Position numbers and translations under genes: made by a program
Source: Streptomyces sp. NBC_00654
Lineage (GTDB): Bacteria > Actinomycetota > Actinomycetes > Streptomycetales > Streptomycetaceae
Direction: 5' to 3'
Length of the DNA stretch: 64,000 bases
Assembly (NCBI RefSeq): GCF_026341775.1
Contig: NZ_JAPEOB010000003.1
Span: 1,178,001 to 1,242,000, forward strand
Part shown: in pieces, positions 1-7,980 of the stretch
Layout of the letters: each line of letters starts with the position of its first letter
How positions within the stretch are numbered: the first letter of the stretch is position 1
Notes under the pieces: generated by a model
Databases searched by the model: none
What the model saw: only the letters and a program-made list of their open reading frames with translations
Told to the model about the DNA's origin: nothing

Positions 1-82
1 ACCCATGTCGTACCCCTATCCCGCGTATGTGCCGTGCAAAGGAGCCGGGTCCGTTGCCCGGGTCCCGGTAACAGTCTCGAAA

Positions 83-98
83 TCTACAGGACTGTAGA
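83..98. promoter_or_regulatory. Palindromic operator upstream of blaI-like gene
   Basis: TCTACAGGACTGTAGA, a perfect 7-bp inverted repeat with a 2-nt centre. It has the TCTAC-N6-GTAGA layout found again at 2208-2223 and 3671-3686. Its place 100 bp before a BlaI-family repressor, and the TACA/TGTA core known from BlaI/MecI operators, suggest autoregulation. The assignment to this repressor is inferred. Confidence 0.65.
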
Positions 99-197
99 AA
101 ACAGGGGGAGAGCTGTCGGCCGGTACGGGGCGCTTCCGGCCAGTACGATGAACCGCCCCGCAGCGGTGTGCGGGCCACGAGGCGGGAGGGAGACGGC

Positions 198-602
198 ATG
201 ACCGACCGGAACCAGGACGGTGCCGTCCGGCATCCCCGCCGCCGTGGCCAGGGAGAGCTGGAATCGCTGGTGCTGGCGGCGCTGCGACAGGCACCGGGCC
301 CGGTGAACGCCGCCTGGGTGCAGGAACGGCTCACCGGCGACCTCGCGTACACCACCGTGATCACCATCCTCACGCGTCTGCACGCCAAGGGCGCGGTGGC
401 CCGTGAGCGGACCGGCCGGTCCTTCGCCTGGACACCGGCCGCCGACGAGGCCGGGCTCGCGGCACTGCGGATGCGCAAGGTGCTGGACGGGGAGTCGGAC
501 CGCGAGGCGGTCCTGGCCAGTTTCGTCACCACCCTGTCCCCGGGGGACGAGGAGCTGCTGCGCGGCCTGCTCGCCGAGGCGGCCGACGACGCGGAAGACT
601 GA
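198..602 (+). CDS. BlaI/MecI/CopY-family transcriptional repressor
   Basis: A 134-residue winged-helix repressor of the BlaI family, which binds TACA/TGTA palindromes as a dimer and is usually inactivated by proteolysis by a partner M56 metallopeptidase. Visible are the N-terminal helix with GELESLVLAALR (about residues 19-30), the recognition region with the typical AYTTVITILTRLHAKG (about 50-65), and an acidic C-terminal dimerisation helix. The start at ATG 198 is preceded by GGGAGGGAG; an upstream in-frame ATG at 168 has no such site and would add ten unlikely residues. The M56 peptidase gene follows after 5 nt, so the two form an operon. An operator-like palindrome lies at 83-98. The signal sensed is unknown; no beta-lactamase gene is in the window. 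Confidence 0.93.
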   Translation: MTDRNQDGAVRHPRRRGQGELESLVLAALRQAPGPVNAAWVQERLTGDLAYTTVITILTRLHAKGAVARERTGRSFAWTPAADEAGLAALRMRKVLDGESDREAVLASFVTTLSPGDEELLRGLLAEAADDAED

Positions 603-607
603 CCGAC

Positions 608-1540
608 ATGGGCGTGTTCGTCTTCCTGCCGCTCGTCCTGCCCCTGAGCGCGTGGCCCATCGCGCGCCTGGCCGAGCAGCATCTGCATCCGCGCGCCGCC
701 ACCCTGCTGCTGACGGCGGTCGCCGCAGTCCTCGCGGTGTGCAGCACGCTGTGTCTCGCGCTGCTGATGGTCGTCGGTACGGCGCAGCTGCCGGGCAACC
801 CGTTGCCGGACGCCTGGTCGGATCCGGAGGTGCGCGAGGCACTGCCGTACGACGAGGTGGCGGGCAAGGTGGCCATCCCCGCCCTGATCGCCGTGCTCGC
901 CTCGTGCGCGCGGACGGTGTGGCGGCACCATCGCGTACGGCGCCGGGCCGGCCAGGCACTGGCGTGGCTGCCCCCGAGGCCGGTGGTGGTGCTGCCGGAC
1001 GAGACGCCGTACGCGTACGCGCTGCCGGGCGGACGGCGCGACCGGATCGTGGTGACGACCGGCATGCTGGCCGGTCTGAGCGCCCCGGAGCGCCGGGCCC
1101 TGTTCGCCCATGAGCGTGCCCATCTGTCCGGCCGGCACCACCGCTTCCTGCTGGCCGTGCAGATCGCCGCGCGGGCCAACCCGTTTCTGCGGCCGCTGCG
1201 CACCGCCGTGATCTACACGGCGGAACGGTGGGCGGACGAGGACGCGGCCGCGGCGGTCGGCAGCCGGCGCACCGTGGCCCGCGCGATCGGCAAGACGGCC
1301 TTGATCTCACGCGGCGCGCCCATCCCCACGCTCGCGGGTTTCGCGGCGGTCGGGCCGGTGCCGCGGCGGATGGCCGCCCTGCTCGGGCCGGCCCCCGCCG
1401 CACGCGTATGGCCCTCCGTGTTCACCACGGTGGGGCTGGCCGCCTGGGGAGCGGCGGCGGGCACGACCGTATCGGCGCTGTCCTCCGCGAATTCGGCCAT
1501 CACGCTCTATCTCGTCCTGCACGCGGCGACACCGATGTAA
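608..1540 (+). CDS. M56-family (BlaR1-like) membrane metallopeptidase
   Basis: A 310-residue integral membrane zinc peptidase of the M56 family. Hydrophobic segments lie near residues 1-15, 30-60, 85-100 and 265-300. The zinc motif is HERAH in FAHERAHLSGRHH (about 167), followed downstream by an E-W-A-D-E-D region (about 208-215) that would supply the third ligand. Unlike staphylococcal BlaR1 it has no penicillin-binding sensor domain, which is usual for the short actinobacterial forms. It sits 5 nt behind the BlaI-like gene, with GGAAGA just before the start, so it is probably translated from the same transcript and cleaves or otherwise controls that repressor. The inducing signal cannot be told from sequence. 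Confidence 0.9.
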   Translation: MGVFVFLPLVLPLSAWPIARLAEQHLHPRAATLLLTAVAAVLAVCSTLCLALLMVVGTAQLPGNPLPDAWSDPEVREALPYDEVAGKVAIPALIAVLASCARTVWRHHRVRRRAGQALAWLPPRPVVVLPDETPYAYALPGGRRDRIVVTTGMLAGLSAPERRALFAHERAHLSGRHHRFLLAVQIAARANPFLRPLRTAVIYTAERWADEDAAAAVGSRRTVARAIGKTALISRGAPIPTLAGFAAVGPVPRRMAALLGPAPAARVWPSVFTTVGLAAWGAAAGTTVSALSSANSAITLYLVLHAATPM

Positions 1541-1692
1541 CCGGTGCGGGGCCGGAACAGACGGCTGTAACCGGTGCGGGGCCGGAACAGGCGGCGCGAC
1601 GGCCATACAGGCCTCCCCAGCTACGGGGCCTGCGGCGTCCCGGCCCCTGGGCCTGCCGGCCCCGAACCCCCGGCCTCCCGGCTCTCCGGTGC

Positions 1693-2148
1693 CTACAGGT
1701 CGAACTCGTGCGGCGGCAGATCGAGCGCGAAGCACGCCTCGCGGACGATCGCCTGCTCGTCCTTGTCGAAGTCGCCGTCGGCGCCCCCGATGACGATGCC
1801 GATCTGGATGACGGCACGCGCCTCCGCAGGCTTCTTCTTCGCCTTGGCGATCTCCTGCATCACGCTGACCTTGCCGAAGGCGAAGTCGGCGGCGAGCTTG
1901 TTGAGGTTGTCGTCGAAGCGGCGCTGAAGGTCGTCCGCGGGGAAGTTCTGGAGCACTTCGTTGGACGCGATGAGCTGGGCGACGCGCTGCCGCTCGGACG
2001 GGTCGACGGAGCCGTCCGCGGCGGAGACGAGCGCGCACATCGCCATGCTGGCGTCCCGGAACGCGCCGCTCTTCAGGTCGTTCTTCTTCGCCATGAGCTG
2101 GGTCTGCATCGTCGACGCAGATTCCTTGAAACGGTCCCACAGGGCCAT
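1693..2148 (-). CDS. TerB-family tellurite-resistance-like protein
   Basis: A 151-residue cytosolic, all-helical protein of the TerB/TerB-like family. The two family metal-binding acidic motifs are visible: SAADGSVDPSERQ (about residues 42-54) and GGADGDFDKDEQ (about 121-132), each shaped like D-G-x-[VF]-D-x-x-E. TerB proteins accompany tellurite-resistance and stress systems in which they bind calcium-like ions and organise membrane complexes. Here no terA/C/D/Z genes are next to it, so the role is probably general stress. ATG 2148 has GGAG five nt upstream. A palindrome of the kind found before the blaI-like gene sits about 60 bp upstream (2208-2223), so it may be a separate transcription unit under the same repressor. 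Confidence 0.88.
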   Translation of the reverse strand: MALWDRFKESASTMQTQLMAKKNDLKSGAFRDASMAMCALVSAADGSVDPSERQRVAQLIASNEVLQNFPADDLQRRFDDNLNKLAADFAFGKVSVMQEIAKAKKKPAEARAVIQIGIVIGGADGDFDKDEQAIVREACFALDLPPHEFDL

Positions 2149-2207
2149 GAGAACTCCGTATGTGTAGGGCCGTCCGGACCGGACGGAGCGCCCGGACGAC
2201 CGATTTT

Positions 2208-2223
2208 TCTACATTTACGTAGA
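2208..2223. promoter_or_regulatory. Palindromic operator between spo0M-like and terB-like genes
   Basis: TCTACATTTACGTAGA has the same TCTAC-N6-GTAGA architecture as the sites at 83-98 and 3671-3686. The outer arms extend to TTCTAC/GTAGAA. It sits in the only AT-rich patch between the two minus-strand genes, where a promoter for the terB-like gene should be. Control by the BlaI-like protein is inferred. Confidence 0.6.
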
Positions 2224-2248
2224 AGCTATCAGGGGCGACGAAACGGCC

Positions 2249-3280
2249 TCAGCCCTCGTCGTCCTCTTCCTCGTCGCCTTCGAAGAAGTCGCCGACCTCG
2301 TCGACGACCTCCGCCGCGACCATTCCGCCGACGACGCCGACGGCGAGTCCGGCCGCCCCCGCCGCCACGACCGTGCCCATACCCGGTCCGGAGCGCCGGC
2401 CGTGCTCCTCGCCATGGTGACGCTCACCGTGCTGATGTCCGGCGTCGCCGAACCGGCCGCCCCGGTACGGATCCTGGTGCCCGTACGCCCCGTGGGAACC
2501 GTACGACTCCCGGTGCTCCACCAGCCTGCTCATCCAGGCATCGATCTCGGCGTTCCAGTCACGGTGACCGACATCCTGGTGGCTCACGGTGAACCGGGTG
2601 ATCACGTCCTGTCCCTCGGTGAAGAGGCCACCGCGCTTGTCCGCCTCCAGGATCACCTCCATCCCGCCCGGGTGCGCGAGGAAGGTCACCTCGATCTCGT
2701 TGAGGGCGTGCGCGTAGCGCGCCGGGGGCGTGAGCTCGACCTCCTGGTAGAAGGGCAGCCGCTGGTCGGTACCGCGGATCCGCCCCAGCTCCAGATCGGC
2801 GGACCTGAAGCCGAAGCCGCTCTGCCCGAAGGCTTCGAGCACGGCCTCCTGCACCGGCAGCGGACGCACCGCGAGCGGGTCCAGGTCGCCCTTGTCCCTG
2901 GCCCCCGCCACCGACAGTTCGGTACGCACACCGAGGACGACCCCGAGCTGCTGGCCGTGGAGTTCGGTGACGGGTGTCTCCCACGGCAGCGTCATGCCGA
3001 AGGGAACGCTGCGCTCCTCCCCCGCGGCGAGGCGGAAGTTCCCGCCGACGGCGACGCGGTCGAAGACCACGACGCCCTCGTGCTCACCGTCCTCGTGCTC
3101 GGCCTCCACCCTGGCGACCAGCTCCAGGGTGATCCCCTCAATGGTGAAGTCGGCGTCGCCGCCCCTGAGATGGACCTGCCCGGCAAGGCTGCCGCCGGGC
3201 AGCACCGCGCCCGCGTCGAGAACCGTGTCCACCGTGGGCCCGCCCACACCGAGCGAGCCGAGCAGCCGTTTGAACACCAT
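2249..3280 (-). CDS. Spo0M-like sporulation/stress protein (arrestin-like fold)
   Basis: A 343-residue protein beginning MVFKRLLGSLGVGGPTVDTV, the family's typical N-terminus. Residues 1-250 form the SpoOM beta-sandwich (arrestin-like), known from Bacillus Spo0M as a sporulation-control and cytoskeleton-associated protein. The C-terminal 90 residues differ: a His/Gly/Tyr-rich linker, a Gly/Ala/Val-rich hydrophobic stretch (about 300-325), and an acidic tail FEGDEEEDDEG. I placed the start at ATG 3280, with GAAGGAG 11 nt upstream; a GTG at 3292 overlaps that site. It follows the small gene at 3327-3548 by 46 nt and is probably cotranscribed with it from the operator-bearing promoter near 3671. 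Confidence 0.88.
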   Translation of the reverse strand: MVFKRLLGSLGVGGPTVDTVLDAGAVLPGGSLAGQVHLRGGDADFTIEGITLELVARVEAEHEDGEHEGVVVFDRVAVGGNFRLAAGEERSVPFGMTLPWETPVTELHGQQLGVVLGVRTELSVAGARDKGDLDPLAVRPLPVQEAVLEAFGQSGFGFRSADLELGRIRGTDQRLPFYQEVELTPPARYAHALNEIEVTFLAHPGGMEVILEADKRGGLFTEGQDVITRFTVSHQDVGHRDWNAEIDAWMSRLVEHRESYGSHGAYGHQDPYRGGRFGDAGHQHGERHHGEEHGRRSGPGMGTVVAAGAAGLAVGVVGGMVAAEVVDEVGDFFEGDEEEDDEG

Positions 3281-3326
3281 CGTGGCGTTCACTCCTTCTT
3301 TCTCTGCGTGCGGTTTCCCGCGCCGC

Positions 3327-3548
3327 CTACTTGGAGGCCGTGTCCAGGGCGGCCAGCGCCTGCGCCCAGCGCGCGTACTTCAGGTCGGCCAGATCGGCGA
3401 CCGACGTGACGCCGAACGCCTCCTGAAGCAGCTCGCCGTCCCGGTCCGAGACCCCCCTCAGCGCGGACACGGGGGCGGCGAGGATCTCCGGCAGGCCCTT
3501 GTCCGCCCACGCCTTGTCCAGCACCTTGTCCAGGTCGATCGAAGCCAT
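3327..3548 (-). CDS. Small helix-hairpin-helix-like protein of unknown function
   Basis: A 73-residue soluble protein starting MASIDLDKVLDKAWADKGL. ATG 3548 has AGGAGGACC 7 nt upstream, a near-perfect ribosome site, which outranks the longer in-frame reading from 3671. The stretch LAAPVSALRGVSDRDGELLQEAFGVTSVADLA resembles helix-hairpin-helix repeats, in which a GV turn connects two helices and which often bind DNA backbone or other proteins. I do not recognise a characterised homologue. It lies 46 nt ahead of the Spo0M-like gene on the same strand, and the palindrome at 3671-3686 is 123 bp upstream of its start, so it probably heads a two-gene stress operon. Confidence 0.75.
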   Translation of the reverse strand: MASIDLDKVLDKAWADKGLPEILAAPVSALRGVSDRDGELLQEAFGVTSVADLADLKYARWAQALAALDTASK

Positions 3549-3670
3549 GACGGTCCTCCTACGGAGTGCGGATGGATGGTGCGCGCGACGGTTCCGGCAC
3601 GGCGATCGGCCGACGACCGGCCTGCTCGCGCGCACGGCGAAGCAGGAAGTCCGAGCCGTCCCGGACTTCA

Positions 3671-3686
3671 TCTACACGCCTGTAGA
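3671..3686. promoter_or_regulatory. Palindromic operator upstream of small protein/spo0M-like operon
   Basis: TCTACACGCCTGTAGA is the third copy of TCTAC-N6-GTAGA within 3.7 kb; see 83-98 and 2208-2223. It lies 123 bp upstream of the start at 3548. Shared control with the BlaI-like repressor is inferred from the conserved spacing and arms. Confidence 0.6.
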
Positions 3687-3760
3687 AGCATAGGGCCGCA
3701 AGGCGGCGGCCGAGACGGATTCCGGACACCCAAGGGCACTCAACTCACCCCCGGCGCACA

Positions 3761-3800
3761 GAGAACAGCCCCTCCCGGACACGCGGGAGGGGCTGTTCTC
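3761..3800. terminator. Intrinsic terminator, 17-bp stem
   Basis: A perfect 17-bp stem (3761-3777 with 3784-3800) around a 6-nt loop, GC-rich with no long T tract, as is usual in Streptomyces. It lies just beyond the stop of the minus-strand gene ending at 3834 and probably ends that transcript. Confidence 0.75.
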
Positions 3801-3833
3801 GTTTCGCCCGTGGCACGCGGGGCGGCACCGGAG

Positions 3834-4034
3834 TCACGCCGTGGTGGGCACCTTGGCCTTGCGCAGGGCCAGGAAGAGCGCCAGCACCCAACCCAGGAAC
3901 GTCGCGCCGAAGAGCACGTTGATGACCAGGACCAACCACCGGTTCTCCGTCCGGCGGTTGAAGGCGATCAGGGACGGCAGCAGGTAGACCGCCGCTCCGA
4001 GAACGCCCAGAACCAGGGTCACCACTATGTCCAT
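3834..4034 (-). CDS. Superinfection-immunity-family small membrane protein
   Basis: A 66-residue membrane protein starting MDIVVTLVLGVLGAAVYLLP. Two transmembrane helices (about 2-25 and 33-56) flank a short polar turn, AFNRRTENRW, and the C-terminus is basic. The pattern matches the superinfection immunity protein family (Imm-type proteins related to phage T4 Imm), common in chromosomes and probably not phage-related there. In N-R-R-x-x-N-R the charged turn is the family hallmark. The start at ATG 4034 is preceded by GAAGGAGACTC. An in-frame extension to 4232 lacks a ribosome site and would add basic low-complexity sequence. It stands alone, with a strong terminator at 3761-3800. Confidence 0.8.
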   Translation of the reverse strand: MDIVVTLVLGVLGAAVYLLPSLIAFNRRTENRWLVLVINVLFGATFLGWVLALFLALRKAKVPTTA

Positions 4035-4281
4035 GAGTCTCCTTCGACAGATCGGACCGGCCAGCGTATCCGGCGGATGCGACCTCGACCGATCGGACGG
4101 ACAGTCAATCGCCCCGGCCCGCAAGGGATCGGGTGCGCAGAGGACAGGGCGTGCGGTGGACCGCGTCGCCCCTGCGGACATCCCGGCCGGATGACGAACC
4201 GGCCGCGTCCGGGGTGATGAGCGGCTGCACACACGACACCTGGCCGTCGCCCAGCCCGGACCGAGTCGGTCACCCGGTCAG

Positions 4282-5100
4282 TCAGCGGGAGTCCGAGAGC
4301 AGCGCGTTGAGTTCCGGAAAGGCCACGCCTTCGGCGAGGGACCCGTATCCGCCGGAGCCGAAGAGATCCCGCGCGGCTCGACGGGCGGCACCGTAGGCGG
4401 CCTGTGCCACGCCCGATCCAAGACTGACACGAGCCACGCCGAGGGCACCGAGCTCACCGACAGCGGGGCTCCCGGGCCCGGCCATGACGTTCAGCGGTAC
4501 GGAGATGTCCCTGGCCAGGGCCGCGACAACGTCGGCGTCGGCAACACCGGGCACGAAGATGCCGTCCGCACCGGCGTCGACGTACATGTGCGCCCGGGAC
4601 AGGGTTTCCTCAAGGCGGGTGTCGGGAGCGCCGAGCCCGAGCAGGAAGGTGTCGATCCGCGCGTTGAGGAACAGGTCCACCCCCACCCCGTCGGCGGCCC
4701 GCCGGGCCGAGGCCAGCCGTTCGACGAGTTCGGCCGGGGAGCGGGTGCCGTCCTCGATATTGACGCCGACGGCACCCGCCGCGAGCACCCCGACGACGGT
4801 CTCGGCGACGCCGCCCGCGTCGTCGCCGTACCCGCCCTCGATATCGGCGGTGACCGGAACCGAGACGGCGGCGGCGATCCGGCCGATCAGCTCCAGCGCC
4901 CGGTCCCGGGCGAGGACGTCACCGTCCGGAGAACCCAGCGACCAGGCGACGCCGGCACTGGTCGTGGCGATCGCCGAGGCGCCTGCGTCCTCGATGACCC
5001 GGGCACTCGCGACATCCCAGGCATTGGCGAGCGCGAGAGGCGCGGCCGGGGTGTGCAGGGAGCGGAAGAGGCAGGCCTTGTCCGCCTGTGTACTGATCAT
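4282..5100 (-). CDS. Isocitrate lyase/PEP mutase family protein
   Basis: A 272-residue TIM-barrel protein of the PEP mutase/isocitrate lyase superfamily. Visible are LANAWDVASARVIEDAGASAIATTSAG (early strands), VTADIEGGYGDDAGGV with the metal-binding D-x-E-x-G-Y motif (about 88-97), GVNIEDG (about 120), and FLNARIDTFLLG (about 153-164). Members cleave or rearrange C-C or P-C bonds of 2-oxo acids; this short subgroup is annotated as oxaloacetate decarboxylase-like or phosphonomutase-like without a proven substrate. No phosphonate genes are adjacent, so a phosphonate role is unlikely. I chose ATG 5100 (MISTQADK); the longer in-frame reading to 5181 has no ribosome site, but none is strong at 5100 either. 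Confidence 0.88.
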   Translation of the reverse strand: MISTQADKACLFRSLHTPAAPLALANAWDVASARVIEDAGASAIATTSAGVAWSLGSPDGDVLARDRALELIGRIAAAVSVPVTADIEGGYGDDAGGVAETVVGVLAAGAVGVNIEDGTRSPAELVERLASARRAADGVGVDLFLNARIDTFLLGLGAPDTRLEETLSRAHMYVDAGADGIFVPGVADADVVAALARDISVPLNVMAGPGSPAVGELGALGVARVSLGSGVAQAAYGAARRAARDLFGSGGYGSLAEGVAFPELNALLSDSR

Positions 5101-5168
5101 GCACGCAGTCAAACACCGATTGCTGCCGGACTTCCGGCAGAAATCCGACACGGACGTCAGCCCACCCG

Positions 5169-5324
5169 CCGAATCCTGCACACCGACGCGCGAGGCCCGG
5201 CACCCTCTACGAGGATCCCCAAGATGGTGGGGCGGGTGGTGCAGCGGCCGCTCTCGTGGGCCCCTCCGCCTCGTTCATCACGGGGCAGTCCGTCCACGTC
5301 GACGGCGGCCGGCTGCTGCACTGA
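5169..5324 (+). pseudogene. C-terminal remnant of a short-chain dehydrogenase/reductase
   Basis: The plus-strand frame ending at TGA 5322-5324 reads AAAALVGPSASFITGQSVHVDGG near its end, the unmistakable C-terminus of classical SDR enzymes (x-F-I-T-G-Q-x-x-x-V-D-G-G). Only some 30 residues are recognisable; upstream the frame loses resemblance, and no Rossmann glycine motif or YxxxK is present. The stump ends 30 bp before the Nudix gene. I read it as debris of a deletion that fused the left flank to a former SDR-Nudix neighbourhood. A boundary before about 5230 cannot be fixed. Confidence 0.7.
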
Positions 5325-5354
5325 GACCATCAACAAGCAAGGAGAAAAAGGGAA

Positions 5355-5786
5355 ATGATCGAACGAGTCCGTGCCGTCCTCGTCACCGCAGACGACACGA
5401 TGCTGGTCATCCGCCGCACCAGGCCCGGCATCCCCGAATACTGGGTCCTGCCCGGCGGCGGCGTCGAACCCAGCGACGAGTCCCGGGAGGCCGCCCTCCA
5501 CCGGGAGATCCACGAAGAGATCGCGGGGAAGGCCGACATCATCCGCCTCCTCCACACGATGGAGTCCGACGACGAGCGCCAGCTCTTCTACCTCGCCCGC
5601 ATCACGACCTGGTCCTTCGACGACCGCACCGGACCCGAGTTCAGCGCCGAAGGCCGCGGCGAGTACGCGCTGGATGAGGTCCCGCTGACCATGGAGGGGC
5701 TCGACGGCATCGACCTCAAGCCCGAGGAGATCGCCCACGTCCTACGAGGGACCATCAGCGCCGGAAGCCTCGGAGCCGAGGCGTAG
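5355..5786 (+). CDS. Nudix hydrolase
   Basis: A 143-residue Nudix-fold pyrophosphohydrolase. The Nudix box starts at G36 (VEPSD, E42, then REIHEE at 50-55) and coordinates the catalytic magnesium; the glycine expected after the EE pair is alanine here (EEIAG), a small departure from consensus. The substrate is not predictable: the family includes NDP-sugar, ADP-ribose and oxidised-nucleotide hydrolases. AAGGAG lies 10 nt before ATG 5355. The gene is just downstream of an SDR remnant and has no other partner on its strand. A weak hairpin at 5849-5880 may end transcription. Confidence 0.92.
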   Translation: MIERVRAVLVTADDTMLVIRRTRPGIPEYWVLPGGGVEPSDESREAALHREIHEEIAGKADIIRLLHTMESDDERQLFYLARITTWSFDDRTGPEFSAEGRGEYALDEVPLTMEGLDGIDLKPEEIAHVLRGTISAGSLGAEA

Positions 5787-5848
5787 CTCTTTTCCCTCGC
5801 GTACTTCCGCACGCCACCGGGGCCGGCACCGAGATGAGCTACGACGGA

Positions 5849-5880
5849 GCGCCCCGCCCGGCCGAAACCGATCGGGGCGC
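5849..5880. terminator. Possible bidirectional hairpin terminator
   Basis: GCGCCCCG at 5849-5856 pairs with CGGGGCGC at 5873-5880 around a 16-nt loop that can fold further. It sits between the end of the Nudix gene and the 3' end of tRNA-Lys, which is transcribed toward it. Modest stem length, no T tract. Confidence 0.45.
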
Positions 5881-5920
5881 CCCACCGCAGTTCAGAGGGT
5901 TGCCCCTCCCCTGCGCTCGG

Positions 5921-5994
5921 TAGGCCGTGTGGGACTCGAACCCACAACCAACGGATTAAAAGTCCGCTGCTCTGACCAATTGAGCTAACGGCCC
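5921..5994 (-). tRNA. tRNA-Lys (anticodon TTT)
   Basis: A complete cloverleaf on the minus strand. Acceptor GGGCCGT pairs with ACGGCCT (one G-U at the end), the D-arm is GCTC/GAGC, the anticodon loop CTTTTAA gives TTT, and the T-arm TGGGTTCGAGTCCCA is canonical. The 3' CCA is not encoded. Confidence 0.97.
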
Positions 5995-6095
5995 CTGGCA
6001 CATCACCCCCGAGCATAGCCCCCGGGAGCCCGGCAGCCGATCCGGTATCGGGTGCCGGGGGCTGTCGTCCCGGTCGGAGGGCGGTCAGGATGGGG

Positions 6096-7901
6096 TCACT
6101 GCGGGGATTCGTGGGGGATCGTGCGCCGGTGATCCGGGGCATCACCGCTGCCGGTGGTTCCGGAGACGCCGGGGCTGCCGGGGGTGGCAGGTGCGCCGGG
6201 GCTCTCGGGTGTGGCAGGGGCGTCGAGGCTGCCGGAAGTGGCAGGGGCGTCGGGGCTGCCACTGGTGGCAGCGGGCCCGGCGGTGCCGGCGGGTTTCAGG
6301 AACCAGTGCCTGGCCGAGGCCAGCCACCACGTCGCCGCGAAGCCGAGCACCACCAGGACCGCGATCGGGGCGTAGTTGAAGGTCTCCCAGGTGACCGGGG
6401 ACACCTGGGGCAGCATGAACAGCACCGTGATGATCACGACCCAGGCCACCGCGACGATGCCGATCGGACGGGACCAGCGGCCGAGGTGCCAGGGGCCCCG
6501 GGCGAAGTCGTCGCCGCGCAGGAGGCGGAGCAGGGTGGGGATGACGTACGCGATGTAGAGGCCGATCACCGCGATGGAGGTGACGGCGGCGTACGCGGTG
6601 ACGTTGATCAGGTACGGGAGGCCGAGGGCCAGGGCTCCCAGTGCGGCCAGCCAGACCGCCGCGACGGGGGTCCGGGTGCGCGGGCTGACCGTGTGCCAGA
6701 CGCGGGAGAACGGGAGGGCGCCGTCGCGGGAGAAGGCGTAGATCATGCGGCTGTTCGCGGTGACCGAGGCCATGCCGCAGAAGAGCTGGGCCCCGATCAC
6801 GACCAGCAGCAGGAGTTTGCCGGTGGTGGCGCCGAGGGCGTCCAGCAGGATCTGGGCGGGCGGGGCGCCGGTCGGGGACTTGAGGGCGCCCTCGTACGAC
6901 TGGATGGCGAAGGTGAAGCCGAGCAGGAGGACGAACCCGGCGATCCAGGAGGTCCAGATGGACTGGACGATGCCGCGCGGCCCGGCCACGGCGGCGTCGT
7001 GCGTCTCCTCCGTCATGTGCGCCGAGGCGTCGTAGCCGGTGAAGGTGTACTGGGCCATCAGCAGGCCGATCATCACGACGTAGAAGCCGCTGCCCCACCC
7101 CGTGTTGTTGACGAACTCGGTGAACACGTACGACGCCGACCGGTGCGAGTCCGGTACGAAGGTCAGGGCGCCGACGATGACGGCCACACCGACGACGTGC
7201 CACCAGACGCTGACGCTGTTGAGGAACGCCACGATGCCGACGCCGAACGTGTTGAGGAGGCCGTGCAGCACGAGGATCGCGGCGAAGAGCAGGATCGTCC
7301 GGCCGGGCGTGACTTCGAAGCCGAACTGGAGGTTCAGATACGCCCCGAGGAAGGACGCCGCCCCGAAGTCGATCCCGGCGGTGACCGCGACCTGCCCGAG
7401 CACGTTGAACCAGCCCGTGAACCACGCCCAGGCCGCCGCCGAGCGCGGCGGGGCGAGGCGGTGGGCCCAGAAGTACAGGCCCGCGGAGGTCGGGTACGCC
7501 GAACAGATCTCCGCCATCGCCAGCCCGACGAACAGCGTCATCAGGCCGACCCCGACCCAGCCCCAGGTGATGACGGCGGGTCCGCCGGTGTTCATCCCGA
7601 ACAGATACAGCGTCAGACAGCCGGAGAGCACCGAGATGATCGTGAACGAGACGGCGTAGTTGGAGAAGGCCGACATCCGGCGGGCCAGGACCTGGGTGTA
7701 GCCGAGTTCGGCCAGCCGCGCCTCGTCCGATCCGGGGGAAGGCGGCGATCCGGGGGAGGGCGGTCCGGACGGGGGCGGCGATCCGGGGGAAGGCGGTCCG
7801 GACGGGGGCGGCGACGCGGACGGTACGAGTGGTTCGGACGAGGCGGATGACGTGGACGGTCCCGGTGGTCCCGCCTGTGGCGCGGGTGAGTCGTTTGTCA
7901 T
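6096..7901 (-). CDS. APC-superfamily amino acid permease with long disordered termini
   Basis: A 601-residue membrane transporter. The core (about residues 55-530) has about 12 hydrophobic helices and the APC start signature RRMSAFSNYAVSFTIISV followed by TGGPAVITWGW, typical of the GABA/choline/amino-acid permease branch; the conserved GYDASAHMTEET is in the middle. Substrate probably an amino acid or amine, not resolvable here. Both ends are low-complexity: the N-terminus repeats P-P-S-G-P-P-S-P-G-S, and the C-terminal tail repeats an S-x-D-A-P-A-T-x-G/E-S unit, encoded by short tandem DNA repeats (about 6150-6260 and 7735-7815). ATG 7901 has TGGGGG upstream. No partner genes are adjacent. 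Confidence 0.92.
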   Translation of the reverse strand: MTNDSPAPQAGPPGPSTSSASSEPLVPSASPPPSGPPSPGSPPPSGPPSPGSPPSPGSDEARLAELGYTQVLARRMSAFSNYAVSFTIISVLSGCLTLYLFGMNTGGPAVITWGWVGVGLMTLFVGLAMAEICSAYPTSAGLYFWAHRLAPPRSAAAWAWFTGWFNVLGQVAVTAGIDFGAASFLGAYLNLQFGFEVTPGRTILLFAAILVLHGLLNTFGVGIVAFLNSVSVWWHVVGVAVIVGALTFVPDSHRSASYVFTEFVNNTGWGSGFYVVMIGLLMAQYTFTGYDASAHMTEETHDAAVAGPRGIVQSIWTSWIAGFVLLLGFTFAIQSYEGALKSPTGAPPAQILLDALGATTGKLLLLVVIGAQLFCGMASVTANSRMIYAFSRDGALPFSRVWHTVSPRTRTPVAAVWLAALGALALGLPYLINVTAYAAVTSIAVIGLYIAYVIPTLLRLLRGDDFARGPWHLGRWSRPIGIVAVAWVVIITVLFMLPQVSPVTWETFNYAPIAVLVVLGFAATWWLASARHWFLKPAGTAGPAATSGSPDAPATSGSLDAPATPESPGAPATPGSPGVSGTTGSGDAPDHRRTIPHESPQ

Positions 7902-7980
7902 GCCCCCAGCGATTCCCTCACCGGGGGCACGACATGCGTACCGCGTACCGCGGGCCCCGGGCCCTGCCCCGGCATGTCCC

